Source: Mesorhizobium sp. (GTDB taxonomy: Bacteria; Pseudomonadota; Alphaproteobacteria; Rhizobiales; Rhizobiaceae). Taken from it: a DNA stretch of 64,000 nt. Position 1 is the stretch's first letter; each line of letters begins with the position of its first letter. The DNA lies in NCBI RefSeq assembly GCF_023954305.1, contig NZ_JAMLIG010000001.1, forward strand, positions 1,426,001-1,490,000, read 5' to 3'. This document shows, in pieces, positions 9,535-17,831 of the stretch. Below the pieces are notes generated by a model. That model was given only the letters and a program-made list of their open reading frames with translations. It ran no database searches and was not told where the DNA came from. Position numbers and translations under genes: made by a program.

Positions 9535-10585
9535 CGCCGCTCGCTTGATCGAAGATCGTCAGCTTGTCGGGGTTCCAGCCGAAGCGGACGTCGTCCTCGA
9601 TGGCGAGCGGGGTGCGCGCCGAAACCGTCGCGCGCAGCATGTTGTCGCCGACGCGCAGGGTGACGATCTTCTCGACGCCATGATTCTCAATGTCGTGCAC
9701 CTTGGCGCCCACCGGCGCGCCGGCTTCGACCAGGATGTCTTCCGGGCGGATTCCGAAGGTCAACGGGCGGTCGGCGGCGGCAGAGGCGGCCGCTCCGGCC
9801 GGCAGCTCGAATCCCGGCGCGACGATGGCGCGGCCAGAGGCAATGCGGCCATTAACGAGGTTCATCGGCGGCGAGCCGACGGAGCGCGCAACGAAGGTGT
9901 TCTTCGGATTGGAGTAGACCTCGTGCGGCGTGCCGACCTGGACAAGGCTGCCATTGTTGAGCACGCCGATCTTGTCGCCCATCGACATCGCCTCGATCTG
10001 GTCGTGCGTGACAAACAGGAAGGTCTGGCCGAGATTCATCTGGATGTTCTTGAGTTCGGTCCTGAGCGCCTCGCGCAGCTTGGCGTCAAGCGCCGACAGC
10101 GGCTCGTCCATCAAGAACACGCGCGGCTTCCTGACGATCGCGCGGCCGATCGAGACGCGTTGCATCTCGCCACCGGACAGGCGGTCCGTCTTGCGCTCCA
10201 TAAGGTGCTCGATGCGCAGCGTCTTCGCCGCCTTGGCGACGCGTTCGGCGATTTCCGCGTCGGGAACTCGCCTCAGCTTCGATTTCAACGGGAATTCGAG
10301 GTTCTGCCGCACTGTGTAGCGCGGGTAGAGCGAATATTGCTGCAGCACCAAGGCCACGTCGCGCTCCGCCGCGCCCCAGTCGGCGACGTCGGTGCCGTCG
10401 ATGAGGACGCGCCCCTCAGTCGGCTTTTCGAGGCCGGCGATGATCCGCAGCGTCGTCGTCTTGCCGGCGCCGGTTTCGCCGAGAAGAACGAAGAATTCGC
10501 CATCGGCGATCTCCAGGTTGAGATTCTTCAGCGCCGTCTGGGCGCCGAAGGTCTTGGTGATGTTCTCGAGGCGGATATGCGACAT
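9512..10585 (-). CDS. Carbohydrate ABC transporter ATP-binding protein (second ATPase)
   Basis: Encodes 357 residues of the MalK/UgpC class. Walker A is GETGAGKTTT near residue 36, the signature LSGGEMQRV lies near 137, Walker B is RVFLMDEPLSALD, and a C-terminal MOP/TOBE regulatory domain follows. The GETGAGKTTT P-loop differs from the GPSGCGKST form usual in this family. It is the last gene of the leftward operon, 1 bp after the first ATPase. Its stop at 9512-9514 lies inside the convergent corC-like gene. Confidence 0.92.
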   Translation of the reverse strand: MSHIRLENITKTFGAQTALKNLNLEIADGEFFVLLGETGAGKTTTLRIIAGLEKPTEGRVLIDGTDVADWGAAERDVALVLQQYSLYPRYTVRQNLEFPLKSKLRRVPDAEIAERVAKAAKTLRIEHLMERKTDRLSGGEMQRVSIGRAIVRKPRVFLMDEPLSALDAKLREALRTELKNIQMNLGQTFLFVTHDQIEAMSMGDKIGVLNNGSLVQVGTPHEVYSNPKNTFVARSVGSPPMNLVNGRIASGRAIVAPGFELPAGAAASAAADRPLTFGIRPEDILVEAGAPVGAKVHDIENHGVEKIVTLRVGDNMLRATVSARTPLAIEDDVRFGWNPDKLTIFDQASGVSLRHAG

Positions 10586-10586
10586 C

Positions 10587-11696
10587 TTACAACCTCACCC
10601 CCAGGCTCTGGCCGCTGTCGGCATCGAAGAAATGCGCCTGCGCCGGGTCGATGCGGGCGTGCACCATGTCGCCCGGCCGCGACACGAAGCCGGCGCGGGT
10701 GCGCGCACGTAGCATCTGCGTGCCGACCTTCAGGTCGACGATATCGTAGGCGCCGAGCGGCTCGATGATATGTGCCTCGACGCGGAGGTAACCATCCTTC
10801 GCCTCGCGCTCGACCAGCACGCCTTCCGGGCGGATGCCGAGCTTGAGCGCGCCGAGCCTGCCCGCATGGCCGTTCAGCTTGCCGGCCAGTTCGGCCGGGA
10901 AGGAGAAACCATCTTCCTGACCCTCGACGGTGACGACGGCGCCATCGTTCTCGACCTTCACCGAGACCGGCGAAACATTCATCACCGGGCTGCCGACGAA
11001 CTGCGCGACGAACAGGTTCGCGGGGTGCGCATACACCTCTTCCGGCGCGCCGATCTGCTGCAGCACCCCCTCGTGCATGATAACGATCCGGTCGGCCAGG
11101 CTCATCGCCTCGACCTGATCGTGGGTGACGTAGATCGTGGTCGAGCCCTGCTGCAGGTGCAGCCGCTTGATCTCGGCCCGCATTTCCTCGCGCAGCTTGG
11201 CGTCGAGCGCGCCGATCGGTTCGTCCATCAGCATCGCCTTGGGCTTGCGCACCATCGCCCGACCGATCGCCACGCGCTGCATGTCGCCGCCCGACAGGGC
11301 CGAGGGCCTGCGGCCGAGCAGGTCGGTGATGCGCAGCACGCCGGCGATCTCGCGCACCGAGCGGTCGATGCCCGCCCTGTCCATGCCGGTGGCGCGCAGC
11401 GGGAAAGCGATGTTCTCGTAGACGTTCATATGCGGGTAGAGCGAGAACGACTGGAACACCATCGCGATGTCCCGGTCCGATGCCTTCATGTGCTGCACCG
11501 GCTTGCCGTCGATGAGAATGTCGCCCTCGTCGATCGTTTCCAGCCCGGCGATGGCGCGCAGCGTCGTCGTCTTGCCGCAGCCCGACTGGCCGAGCAACAC
11601 GATGAACTCGTTGTCGGCGATGGCGAGATTCATGTCGCGGACGACCTGGACGTCGCCGAACCATTTCTGCACGCCGCGAAGCTCGATCTGGGTCAT
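10587..11696 (-). CDS. Carbohydrate ABC transporter ATP-binding protein (first ATPase)
   Basis: Encodes 369 residues of the MalK/UgpC class. Walker A is GQSGCGKTTT near residue 36, the signature is LSGGDMQRV, Walker B is AMLMDEPIGALD, and the H-loop is in IYVTHDQVEAMS. A TOBE-type domain fills about 240-369. It is sequence-distinct from the neighbouring ATPase, so this is a two-ATPase importer. A heterodimeric nucleotide-binding pair like that of the rhizobial glycerol transporter (GlpS/GlpT) is possible by analogy. Confidence 0.92.
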   Translation of the reverse strand: MTQIELRGVQKWFGDVQVVRDMNLAIADNEFIVLLGQSGCGKTTTLRAIAGLETIDEGDILIDGKPVQHMKASDRDIAMVFQSFSLYPHMNVYENIAFPLRATGMDRAGIDRSVREIAGVLRITDLLGRRPSALSGGDMQRVAIGRAMVRKPKAMLMDEPIGALDAKLREEMRAEIKRLHLQQGSTTIYVTHDQVEAMSLADRIVIMHEGVLQQIGAPEEVYAHPANLFVAQFVGSPVMNVSPVSVKVENDGAVVTVEGQEDGFSFPAELAGKLNGHAGRLGALKLGIRPEGVLVEREAKDGYLRVEAHIIEPLGAYDIVDLKVGTQMLRARTRAGFVSRPGDMVHARIDPAQAHFFDADSGQSLGVRL

Positions 11697-11699
11697 AGT

Positions 11700-11903
11700 C
11701 TAGTGCCGCTTCTCGTCGTCGTCGGGAACGATCTCGGCGTCCTTGGAGCCGAACCAGTTGGTGAACATGAAGGTCAGGAGTCCGACGATCACGATGGTTA
11801 TGCCGTAGCGGTGCAGGAACAGGTTCCACGGCTGGCACAGCGCGACGATGCCGAAAACCATAACCACCTCGGCGATCCGCTGGAGTTGCGTCGAACGGAT
11901 CAT
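11700..11903 (-). CDS. Small two-span membrane protein in ABC operon
   Basis: Encodes 67 residues. It starts at 11903 with a 4-bp overlap (ATGA) with the upstream permease and ends 3 bp before the first ATPase. Two hydrophobic segments (about 12-28 and 32-48) are separated by a short loop containing QPWNLFLHRYG. The tail is acidic and charged (DAEIVPDDDEKRH). No family was recognised. The tight coupling argues for a real gene that acts as an accessory subunit of this transporter. Confidence 0.75.
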   Translation of the reverse strand: MIRSTQLQRIAEVVMVFGIVALCQPWNLFLHRYGITIVIVGLLTFMFTNWFGSKDAEIVPDDDEKRH

Positions 11904-12859
11904 TTGCGGATCGCCCCGAAGCTCATGCCGCGCAGCAGGTGGTTGCGCAGGAGGAAGGTGAAGATCGCCACCGGCAGCAGGAACAGGAACGTACCCGCCG
12001 CGATCACCGTCCAGTCGGGCAGGCCGGAACCGACCTGGCTGGGGATGAAGGGCGGCGCGGTCTGCGCCCGCCGATTGGTCATGATCAGCGCGAACGCATA
12101 TTCGTTCCAGGCGGTGATGAAGCAGAACACCGCTGTCGCCGCGATGCCCGTCGCCGCTTCCGGCAGCACGATCTTGAAGAAGGCCTCCATGCGCGTGTAG
12201 CCGTCGACGAGCGCCGCTTCCTCGTATTCCTTTGGGATCTCGTCGATGAAGCCCTTCATCAGCCACACCGAGAACGACAGGTTGAAGGCCGTGTAGAGAA
12301 TGATCAGCCCCCAATGCGTATCGTTGAGGCCGACGGCGCGATACATCAGGAACATCGGGATCGCCACCACCACCGGCGGCAGCATGCGTGTCGACAGGAT
12401 GAAGAAGAGGAGGTCCCCCTCGCCCTTCACCTTGAAGCGCGAAAAGCCGTAGGCGGTGAGCGTCCCCATGCCGACCGCCAGTACGGTCGAGCTTATGGCG
12501 ATGATCAGCGAGTTCATGAAGCGGCTCGGATAGCCCGACCACTGCACCTCGCCGCGGCCGGAGCGAACCACCTTCTCGCCACCGTCGAAGACCAGCCGCT
12601 CCCACCACGGCGCCGCCTCGTATTCCTCGGCGGAGGGCGGCGCGCGCAACTGCGAGCGCTTGGTGAACAGCTTGACGAAGGGCGAGATCTCCGGCGTGAA
12701 CATCACCGTCGGGGGGATCGTCGTGGCCAGGTTGCGCGGCTTGAAGGCCGTCGAGGCGATCCAGTAGATCGGCGCCAGGAAGATCATCGTCACCACCAGC
12801 ACGGCGACGATCGCCAACCGGTTGAGACCGCGTTCTGTAGAAGTGGTGACGGCGGCCAT
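11900..12859 (-). CDS. Carbohydrate ABC transporter permease (MalG type)
   Basis: Encodes 319 residues with about six membrane spans. The first span is near residues 14-35 and a long periplasmic loop follows. The EAA cytoplasmic motif is seen in EYEEAALVDGYTRMEAFFKIVLPEA. The start at 12859 has GGGGAGG eight bases upstream on the coding strand. The inner-membrane permease subunit pairs with the gene at 13012-13917. A structured repeat lies just upstream, between the two permease genes. Confidence 0.92.
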   Translation of the reverse strand: MAAVTTSTERGLNRLAIVAVLVVTMIFLAPIYWIASTAFKPRNLATTIPPTVMFTPEISPFVKLFTKRSQLRAPPSAEEYEAAPWWERLVFDGGEKVVRSGRGEVQWSGYPSRFMNSLIIAISSTVLAVGMGTLTAYGFSRFKVKGEGDLLFFILSTRMLPPVVVAIPMFLMYRAVGLNDTHWGLIILYTAFNLSFSVWLMKGFIDEIPKEYEEAALVDGYTRMEAFFKIVLPEAATGIAATAVFCFITAWNEYAFALIMTNRRAQTAPPFIPSQVGSGLPDWTVIAAGTFLFLLPVAIFTFLLRNHLLRGMSFGAIRK

Positions 12860-12878
12860 TGTTCAAGCCTCCCCATGT

Positions 12879-12983
12879 CCGGCAGTCGGCAGTCGGCAGT
12901 CGGCGATCGGGTTCCTTTGGAAGAGTTCCAAGGTTCGGAACGAACAATGATGCATTGTCCGACTGCCGACTGCCGACTGCCGG
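12879..12983. repeat. Branched palindromic element inside the ABC operon
   Basis: Two perfect 25-nt inverted arms (12879-12903 and 12959-12983) are each built from a CGGCAGT heptamer repeated about three times. The 55-nt interior holds CGATCG at 12904-12909 and three mini-hairpins with 3-nt loops: TTGGAA/TTCCAA (12917-12931), GTTCG/CGAAC (12933-12945) and CAATG/CATTG (12945-12957). An RNA copy would fold as a long stem with three arms. It ends upstream of the ribosome-binding site of the MalG-type permease. Confidence 0.85.
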
Positions 12984-13011
12984 GTGCCGAGTAAGCGACG
13001 CGACCGCTGCA

Positions 13012-13917
13012 TCACCGCTCCTTCACCTTGTTGAGGTATTTGACGTAGATGTTGGTGATCGCCAGCACCATGATCAGCATGATGTAGGCGAGCGCGCAGG
13101 ACCGCCCCGTCTCCCAGGTCTGGAACGCCATCTTGTAGAGGCGGATCGAGATCACCTCGGTGGTCGGCTGGCTGGTCAGGATGTAGGCGAGGTCGAAGGT
13201 CTTGAACGCCTCCATCGTGCGGAAGATGATCGCGATCATCAGGATCGGCGCGACCAGCGGCAGCGTGATGCGGAAGAAGGTGTAAAGCGAGCCGGCGCGG
13301 TCGATCGCGGCGGCCTCGTAGAGGTGCTTCGGCACCGCCGACAGGCCGGCCAGCGACAAGAGCATGACGAAGGGGGACCACATCCAGATATCGGTCAGCG
13401 CCACCGCGTAGAGCGCCATGTCCGGGTTGGACAGCCATTCGAAATTGCCCAGCCCCAGCGCATAGTTGATGATGCCGAAGGACGGGTCGTAGAGCAGCTT
13501 CCAGAACAGGCCGACGACGGCCATGGACAGCATCATCGGCAACAGCAGCAGCGTCGTGATCAGACCCTTGAGCGGGATGTCGCGGTTGAGCAGCAGCGCC
13601 GTGCCGAAGCCGACCACCACCTGTCCAACCACGGAGACGATCACGTATTTGGCGGTGATCGAGAAATTGTTCCAGATGAACGGGTCGTTGAGCAGGTCGC
13701 GGTAGTTCTGCAGGCCGACGAAGTTGGCGGCAGCGCTACCCGAGGCGCGGAAGTCGGTGAACGAGTAGCCCAGCGAATAGAGCAGCGGGAAGATATTGAA
13801 GACGATCAGGAAAACGATCGTCGGGATGATGAAGAGGTTGCGGATCGTGATGTCGCTCAGGCCGCGGGAGGCGGCGCGCGATTTGGGGTCCAGCGTGGTC
13901 AGAACTGCCGTGGCCAC
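13012..13917 (-). CDS. Carbohydrate ABC transporter permease (MalF/UgpA type)
   Basis: Encodes about 301 residues with six membrane spans. The EAA-loop motif is HLYEAAAIDRAGSLYTFFRITLPLV. An ATG at 13938 is in frame, but the GAGGAGG that would serve as ribosome-binding site lies after it. That motif sits about five bases before a GTG at 13917, so the GTG is the better start. It forms the membrane channel with the MalG-type permease. The gap of 72 bp after the binding-protein gene fits one operon. Confidence 0.9.
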   Translation of the reverse strand: MATAVLTTLDPKSRAASRGLSDITIRNLFIIPTIVFLIVFNIFPLLYSLGYSFTDFRASGSAAANFVGLQNYRDLLNDPFIWNNFSITAKYVIVSVVGQVVVGFGTALLLNRDIPLKGLITTLLLLPMMLSMAVVGLFWKLLYDPSFGIINYALGLGNFEWLSNPDMALYAVALTDIWMWSPFVMLLSLAGLSAVPKHLYEAAAIDRAGSLYTFFRITLPLVAPILMIAIIFRTMEAFKTFDLAYILTSQPTTEVISIRLYKMAFQTWETGRSCALAYIMLIMVLAITNIYVKYLNKVKER

Positions 13918-13989
13918 GGCCACCTCCTCGATGTGCATTCCAGACGAAAACGGAGGGGGCGGGTCGCGCCCCCTCCGGCGAAATCGGGA

Positions 13990-15303
13990 TTACTTGACCC
14001 GGTTGTATTTCTTGAACGTGGCGTTCCAGTCGGCCGCAAGCGCGTCGAGCGCTTCCTTGGCGGTGCCCTCGCCGGCCGTGATATACGGATAGATCCGCTG
14101 GTTCATCTGGATCAGCAGCTCCGCGTATTCCGGCGTCGCCCAGAAGTCCTTCACCTTGAACATGGTCTCGTAGAAGGCCTTGTTGTACGGCGTCGCGTTC
14201 TGGAACTCCTCGGATTCGAGAACCTTGGCCGAAGCCGTGTAGCCGCCGAGTTCGGCCCAGCGCTTCTGGGTCTCGTCCTTGATGAACCATTCGAGGAACT
14301 TCATCGACTCTTCCTTGTTCTCCGAATAGGAGACCACGGAGATGCCCTGGCCGCCGAGCGCCGCGAACTGATGTCCGTCCGGACCCGCCGGATTGGCGAA
14401 GAAGCCGGTGCCCTTGGCGTTGGGGTTCGACGCCTCGTTCACCAGTGCCGGGAAGAAGGCGAAGTAGTTCATGCTCATCGCCGCCAGGTTCTCGGTGATC
14501 GCCTGGTTGTTCTCGACGAAGAAGGTCTTGGCCCAACCCGGAGGCGTGAAGCCGTAGAGTTCCCGATAGGCTTCGAGCGCCTTGACGTTCTGCTCCGAGT
14601 TGATGATGCCGTCGACCTTGTAGGTGGCGTAGTCGCCGAGTTCGCCACCGAAGGAGAAGATTGCGTTCTCCACGCCCATCACGAGGCCGTCATAGGAGTT
14701 GTCGGTGTAAATCGCGATGCCGTAGCGCTTCTCGTCGGGACGGTGGAAGAACTCGGCGATGTCGCGCATTTCCTTCCAGGTCTTCGGCGGGGCGAGGTCG
14801 TAGCCGTATTTCGCCTTGAACGCCTCCATCTCCTTGGGGTCTTCGAACCAGTCTTTGCGATAGGACCAGCCGACCGCATCGCCCTCGGCCGGGATCGACC
14901 AGTACTTGCCCGAGCTCGCCGGATATTCGGCATAGTATTTCACAGTCGCCGGGGCCATCACCTCGGTAAGCTTGTGCTTGTTGAAGAAGTCGGTCAGGTC
15001 GACATAGTGCCCGGCTTCCGAAGCCGCGCCGATCCACTGCGAATCGCCGACGACCATGTCATAGGCCGAGCCCTTCGCGTTGAACTCGGTAAACGCCTTG
15101 GTCTGGAAATCCGACCACGGCGTCGTCTCGACGGTCACCTTGACGCCCGTCTCCTTCTCGTACTCGTTGACGAGTTCCTGCAGATAGTTCGCCGGGTCCC
15201 ACTCCGCCCAGAAGATCGTCAGTTCCTGCGCGTGCAGCGACGAAACGCTGCCCGCCAGCGCCAGACCCAATCCGGCCAGAAGGCCGGTCACTTTCCTGTG
15301 CAT
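13990..15303 (-). CDS. Extracellular solute-binding protein, family 1 (carbohydrate ABC transporter)
   Basis: Encodes 437 residues. A Sec signal peptide covers about residues 1-25 (ending SLHAQ), then mature QELTIFWAEWDPANYLQEL. The start ATG at 15303 is seven bases after AAGGGAGG; an ATG at 15309 is too close to it. The fold and length match family-1 periplasmic sugar-binding proteins (MalE/UgpB class). As first gene of the leftward operon it should be the most abundant product. Ligand unknown: sugar, polyol or sugar-phosphate are all possible. Confidence 0.92.
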   Translation of the reverse strand: MHRKVTGLLAGLGLALAGSVSSLHAQELTIFWAEWDPANYLQELVNEYEKETGVKVTVETTPWSDFQTKAFTEFNAKGSAYDMVVGDSQWIGAASEAGHYVDLTDFFNKHKLTEVMAPATVKYYAEYPASSGKYWSIPAEGDAVGWSYRKDWFEDPKEMEAFKAKYGYDLAPPKTWKEMRDIAEFFHRPDEKRYGIAIYTDNSYDGLVMGVENAIFSFGGELGDYATYKVDGIINSEQNVKALEAYRELYGFTPPGWAKTFFVENNQAITENLAAMSMNYFAFFPALVNEASNPNAKGTGFFANPAGPDGHQFAALGGQGISVVSYSENKEESMKFLEWFIKDETQKRWAELGGYTASAKVLESEEFQNATPYNKAFYETMFKVKDFWATPEYAELLIQMNQRIYPYITAGEGTAKEALDALAADWNATFKKYNRVK

Positions 15304-15484
15304 GTCCATTCCTCCCTTACGTGCCTCGATTGGCTCCGTGCTCACGGCGTGCCCGTTTGCCGGTTCCTAAGCCGGCAGCACCTGGCCGCCGTATCCCGCC
15401 TGGTCTCCTCCCGAGGCGAGCAGATGTGAAATGACCGGTCAGCCTCCCGCTCGGGTGCCGCCCAGACCGGGCATTATTCTAAAC

Positions 15485-15514
15485 TGGTATTACCAATCCC
15501 TCCGCATGGTCAAG
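15485..15514 (-). promoter_or_regulatory. Candidate promoter with FadR/GntR-type operator for the ABC operon
   Basis: TGGTATTACCA at 15485-15495 is a palindrome that fits the TGGTnnnACCA consensus known for FadR-subfamily GntR regulators. On the leftward strand TTGACC (15514-15509) lies 13 bases upstream, so the -10 region would overlap the operator. That geometry suggests repression by steric block. It is about 180 bases before the binding-protein start. No matching regulator gene sits next to the operon. Confidence 0.55.
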
Positions 15515-15641
15515 CGCTTTCTTCAGGCCTGGCGTGTACCACCGTTCTCCCCGAATTCCGCGACATCACGATAGTCGCAAAGAGGCGCCTACAATCGATT
15601 ACACAGCTGGCCAAGGCAATTTGCCGGCGCCACCGTGCCGC

Positions 15642-15660
15642 ATTCTGGTCCGACCAGAAT
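15642..15660. promoter_or_regulatory. Second GntR-type operator, 19-bp perfect palindrome
   Basis: ATTCTGGTCCGACCAGAAT is a perfect 9+1+9 palindrome and again contains the TGGTnnnACCA core (15646-15656). It lies 161 bases from the first operator, centre to centre. Two spaced copies of the same core would allow a DNA loop or control of both divergent genes. Confidence 0.55.
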
Positions 15661-15731
15661 TGCCGGCAAACGCCGCCCGATTCGTCGGTCAGTCAAACTC
15701 CCGCGGTCAACCGATCGCCCTTCCCGCCAAA

Positions 15732-15766
15732 TGAGACGATCATATCAATATGATACTCTAGTCTCA
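15732..15766. promoter_or_regulatory. Nested AT-rich palindrome
   Basis: An inner perfect palindrome ATCATAT-CA-ATATGAT (15739-15754) is flanked by outer arms TGAGAC (15732-15737) and GTCTCA (15761-15766). It is unlike the other two operators and lies on the side of the hydrolase gene. A binding site for a second regulator is the simplest reading. Confidence 0.45.
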
Positions 15767-15965
15767 AAAAAGCTGCAACGGCGGATTTTTTCTCTCGCGG
15801 CGCGGGCTTGAAGGGCCAAAGCCGGTGAGATGGCCGCATGCCGGGTTCAGCTTTTCGCGTTCCACCCTATTGTTTCCGCAATCGCGTCGATGAATGCTTT
15901 ACAGTCGTCGCGCCGTCATCTCGCTGGAGTTGGATCGGCGCGGCGTCAGGCGGGTGGAGCTCGAC

Positions 15966-17759
15966 ATGAGAATTGCGTTCTCGGCGCGATGGCTTGACTT
16001 CGCGGGGCTTGGCTTCGGATTGAAGGCGGCCGCGTGCGCCGCGGTGCTGGCGTTGGGTGCCGCACCGGCGCCGGCCCTTGACCTGATGCTCGACGTCCGC
16101 GTTGCCGAGGCCACGCGGGCTGGCGACATCTCCGGCGCGGTCGCCATAGTCGACGCGTCGCTGTCCGGTGAAACAGATCCGGCGATCGTGGAGGATCTGC
16201 TTCGACGCAGGGCGCTGATCTATGTCGAGGCCGGCCGCGCCAGGGAAGCCGGCGAGGCCTGGGCCCGGCTCGCCGCGGAGACCGCGAAGCGTGTCGAGGA
16301 CATGTCTCCGGATCTGATCCCGATCTGGGAAAAGGCGGGGGCCGAATTCGAGAAGTCGGGCGAAGTGGCGCTTGCCGTGGACGCCTATGCGAAGGCGCTG
16401 GCAATCGTCGAATCGGCGGGCCTCGACCCCGCCGTTGCCGAACACCTATATACCCGGCTCGACAGCCTCGCCGAGCACGCCCCCGAGGGGCCCGTCGCTG
16501 ACCAGGCAATCGAGGCGCTGGAAGCCTTCGCAGACTACCGCCAGGATTTCGCCGACAGGGCGGCGGGCGGCCTGCGCGATACGAGCGATCCCGACAAGGG
16601 CTACAAGGAAGTCAAGATCTACTACGCGACCGACCGCGCCCGCTCCGGCAGCGAACTGCCGAGTGAATTCTATGGCGGCCAGCGCGACAGCCGGCTGGAG
16701 CTGGGCACGGCCGTCGTCTCCATTCCGCTCAGCCACCGCCCGGGGGCGATCGAGGCGCCCTCGATCTGGAGCTTCGAGTTCCGCGAAGACCCACAACGCC
16801 ACGTCGTGCTCGCCAGGATCACGCCCAACGCCAGCGACGCGGTCTTCGCCGAGATGCGCGAGCAGATGGCCACGAGCCCCGCGAAGGAGGCCTTCGTCTT
16901 CGTTCACGGCTTCAACGTGCCGTTCAACGAGGCGGCGATGCGCACGGCGCAGATGGCCTACGACATGAATTTCGAGGGCCTTCCGATCCTCTATTCGTGG
17001 CCCTCGCGCGGCTCGGTTCTGAGCTACATCGCCGACACGGCGGTGGTGAATCTCTCCGGCCGGCGGCTGACGCTGTTCCTCGAGGACATCGTCGCCAAGT
17101 CGGGCGCGACGCGCATCCATCTCATCGCCCATTCGATGGGAAACCGGGCGCTGACCGATGCGCTGGAGCTTTACGCCCTGCGCAACCAGGGCAAGCCGGC
17201 GGCCTTCGACCAGGTCCTCTTCACCGCGCCCGACCTCGACGCCGGCCTGTTCGGCGAGATGGTCAAGACGATCCGGCCGACGGCGCAGCGCATCACGCTC
17301 TACGCGTCCAACCGCGACTGGGCGCTTGCCGTGTCGCGCCAGTTGCACGGCGACTCGCCGCGTGCCGGCCAGGGCGGCAACGATATCCTGCGGCTGGCGG
17401 ACGTCGATTCGATCGACATGACAACGATTGGCGAGGACATGCTGGCGCACAGCTACTACGCCAACAATCCCTCGGCGCTTACCGACATCCTGTCTCTCTT
17501 CTGGCGTGACGCGCCGCCCGAGCAGCGCTGCGGCATGAGCAAGTCGACCTCCGACAAGGGCGCCTACTGGGCCTATTCGCCCGAGCCCTGCGACAGCGCA
17601 GCACTGCTCTCTACGCTGTCTATCCTCCGGCGCGGAAGCGTCAAGACCGCCACAGAGGCACGCAGCTTCCTCAACAGCTACATCCTCTCGCCGACGATCG
17701 ACGCCGGTGAGCGCTCGCGCCTCGAGCAGGCGCTGGGGCGATTGTTCGGGAAGTCGTAG
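15966..17759 (+). CDS. Alpha/beta hydrolase, DUF900 family, secreted or membrane-anchored
   Basis: Encodes 597 residues. A hydrophobic N-terminal segment (about 18-36, ending APAPALDL) looks like a signal peptide. About 180 helical, TPR-like residues follow, then the DUF900 hydrolase domain from KIYYATDRAR onward. VFVHGFNVPFNE carries the oxyanion strand and the nucleophile is Ser390 in AHSMGN. ATG at 15966 follows GGTGGAG at 15953-15959; an upstream in-frame ATG at 15894 lacks a ribosome-binding site. Substrate unknown. It starts in the same spacer as the divergent ABC operon. Confidence 0.8.
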   Translation: MRIAFSARWLDFAGLGFGLKAAACAAVLALGAAPAPALDLMLDVRVAEATRAGDISGAVAIVDASLSGETDPAIVEDLLRRRALIYVEAGRAREAGEAWARLAAETAKRVEDMSPDLIPIWEKAGAEFEKSGEVALAVDAYAKALAIVESAGLDPAVAEHLYTRLDSLAEHAPEGPVADQAIEALEAFADYRQDFADRAAGGLRDTSDPDKGYKEVKIYYATDRARSGSELPSEFYGGQRDSRLELGTAVVSIPLSHRPGAIEAPSIWSFEFREDPQRHVVLARITPNASDAVFAEMREQMATSPAKEAFVFVHGFNVPFNEAAMRTAQMAYDMNFEGLPILYSWPSRGSVLSYIADTAVVNLSGRRLTLFLEDIVAKSGATRIHLIAHSMGNRALTDALELYALRNQGKPAAFDQVLFTAPDLDAGLFGEMVKTIRPTAQRITLYASNRDWALAVSRQLHGDSPRAGQGGNDILRLADVDSIDMTTIGEDMLAHSYYANNPSALTDILSLFWRDAPPEQRCGMSKSTSDKGAYWAYSPEPCDSAALLSTLSILRRGSVKTATEARSFLNSYILSPTIDAGERSRLEQALGRLFGKS

Positions 17760-17831
17760 GTCGGCCGGCTTGTGGGCGGGTCCCGCTGAAGGGGACGGCC
17801 GCAGCTATGGCTCCGCGCGTCCGCGGGTAGG

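Larger units (their letters stand above)
15304..15965. other. Divergent regulatory region between ABC operon and DUF900 hydrolase
   Basis: This gene-free stretch of about 660 bases carries three palindromes listed separately (15485-15495, 15642-15660, 15732-15766) and a possible leftward -35 at 15509-15514. The segment around 15730-15780 is AT-rich against a GC-rich background. No coding potential was accepted here. Confidence 0.6.

Noticed and set aside
12859..15429. 856-codon plus-strand frame across permease and binding-protein genes
   Set aside because: Shadow of the leftward ABC operon; product is His/Arg/Asp rich without any domain.
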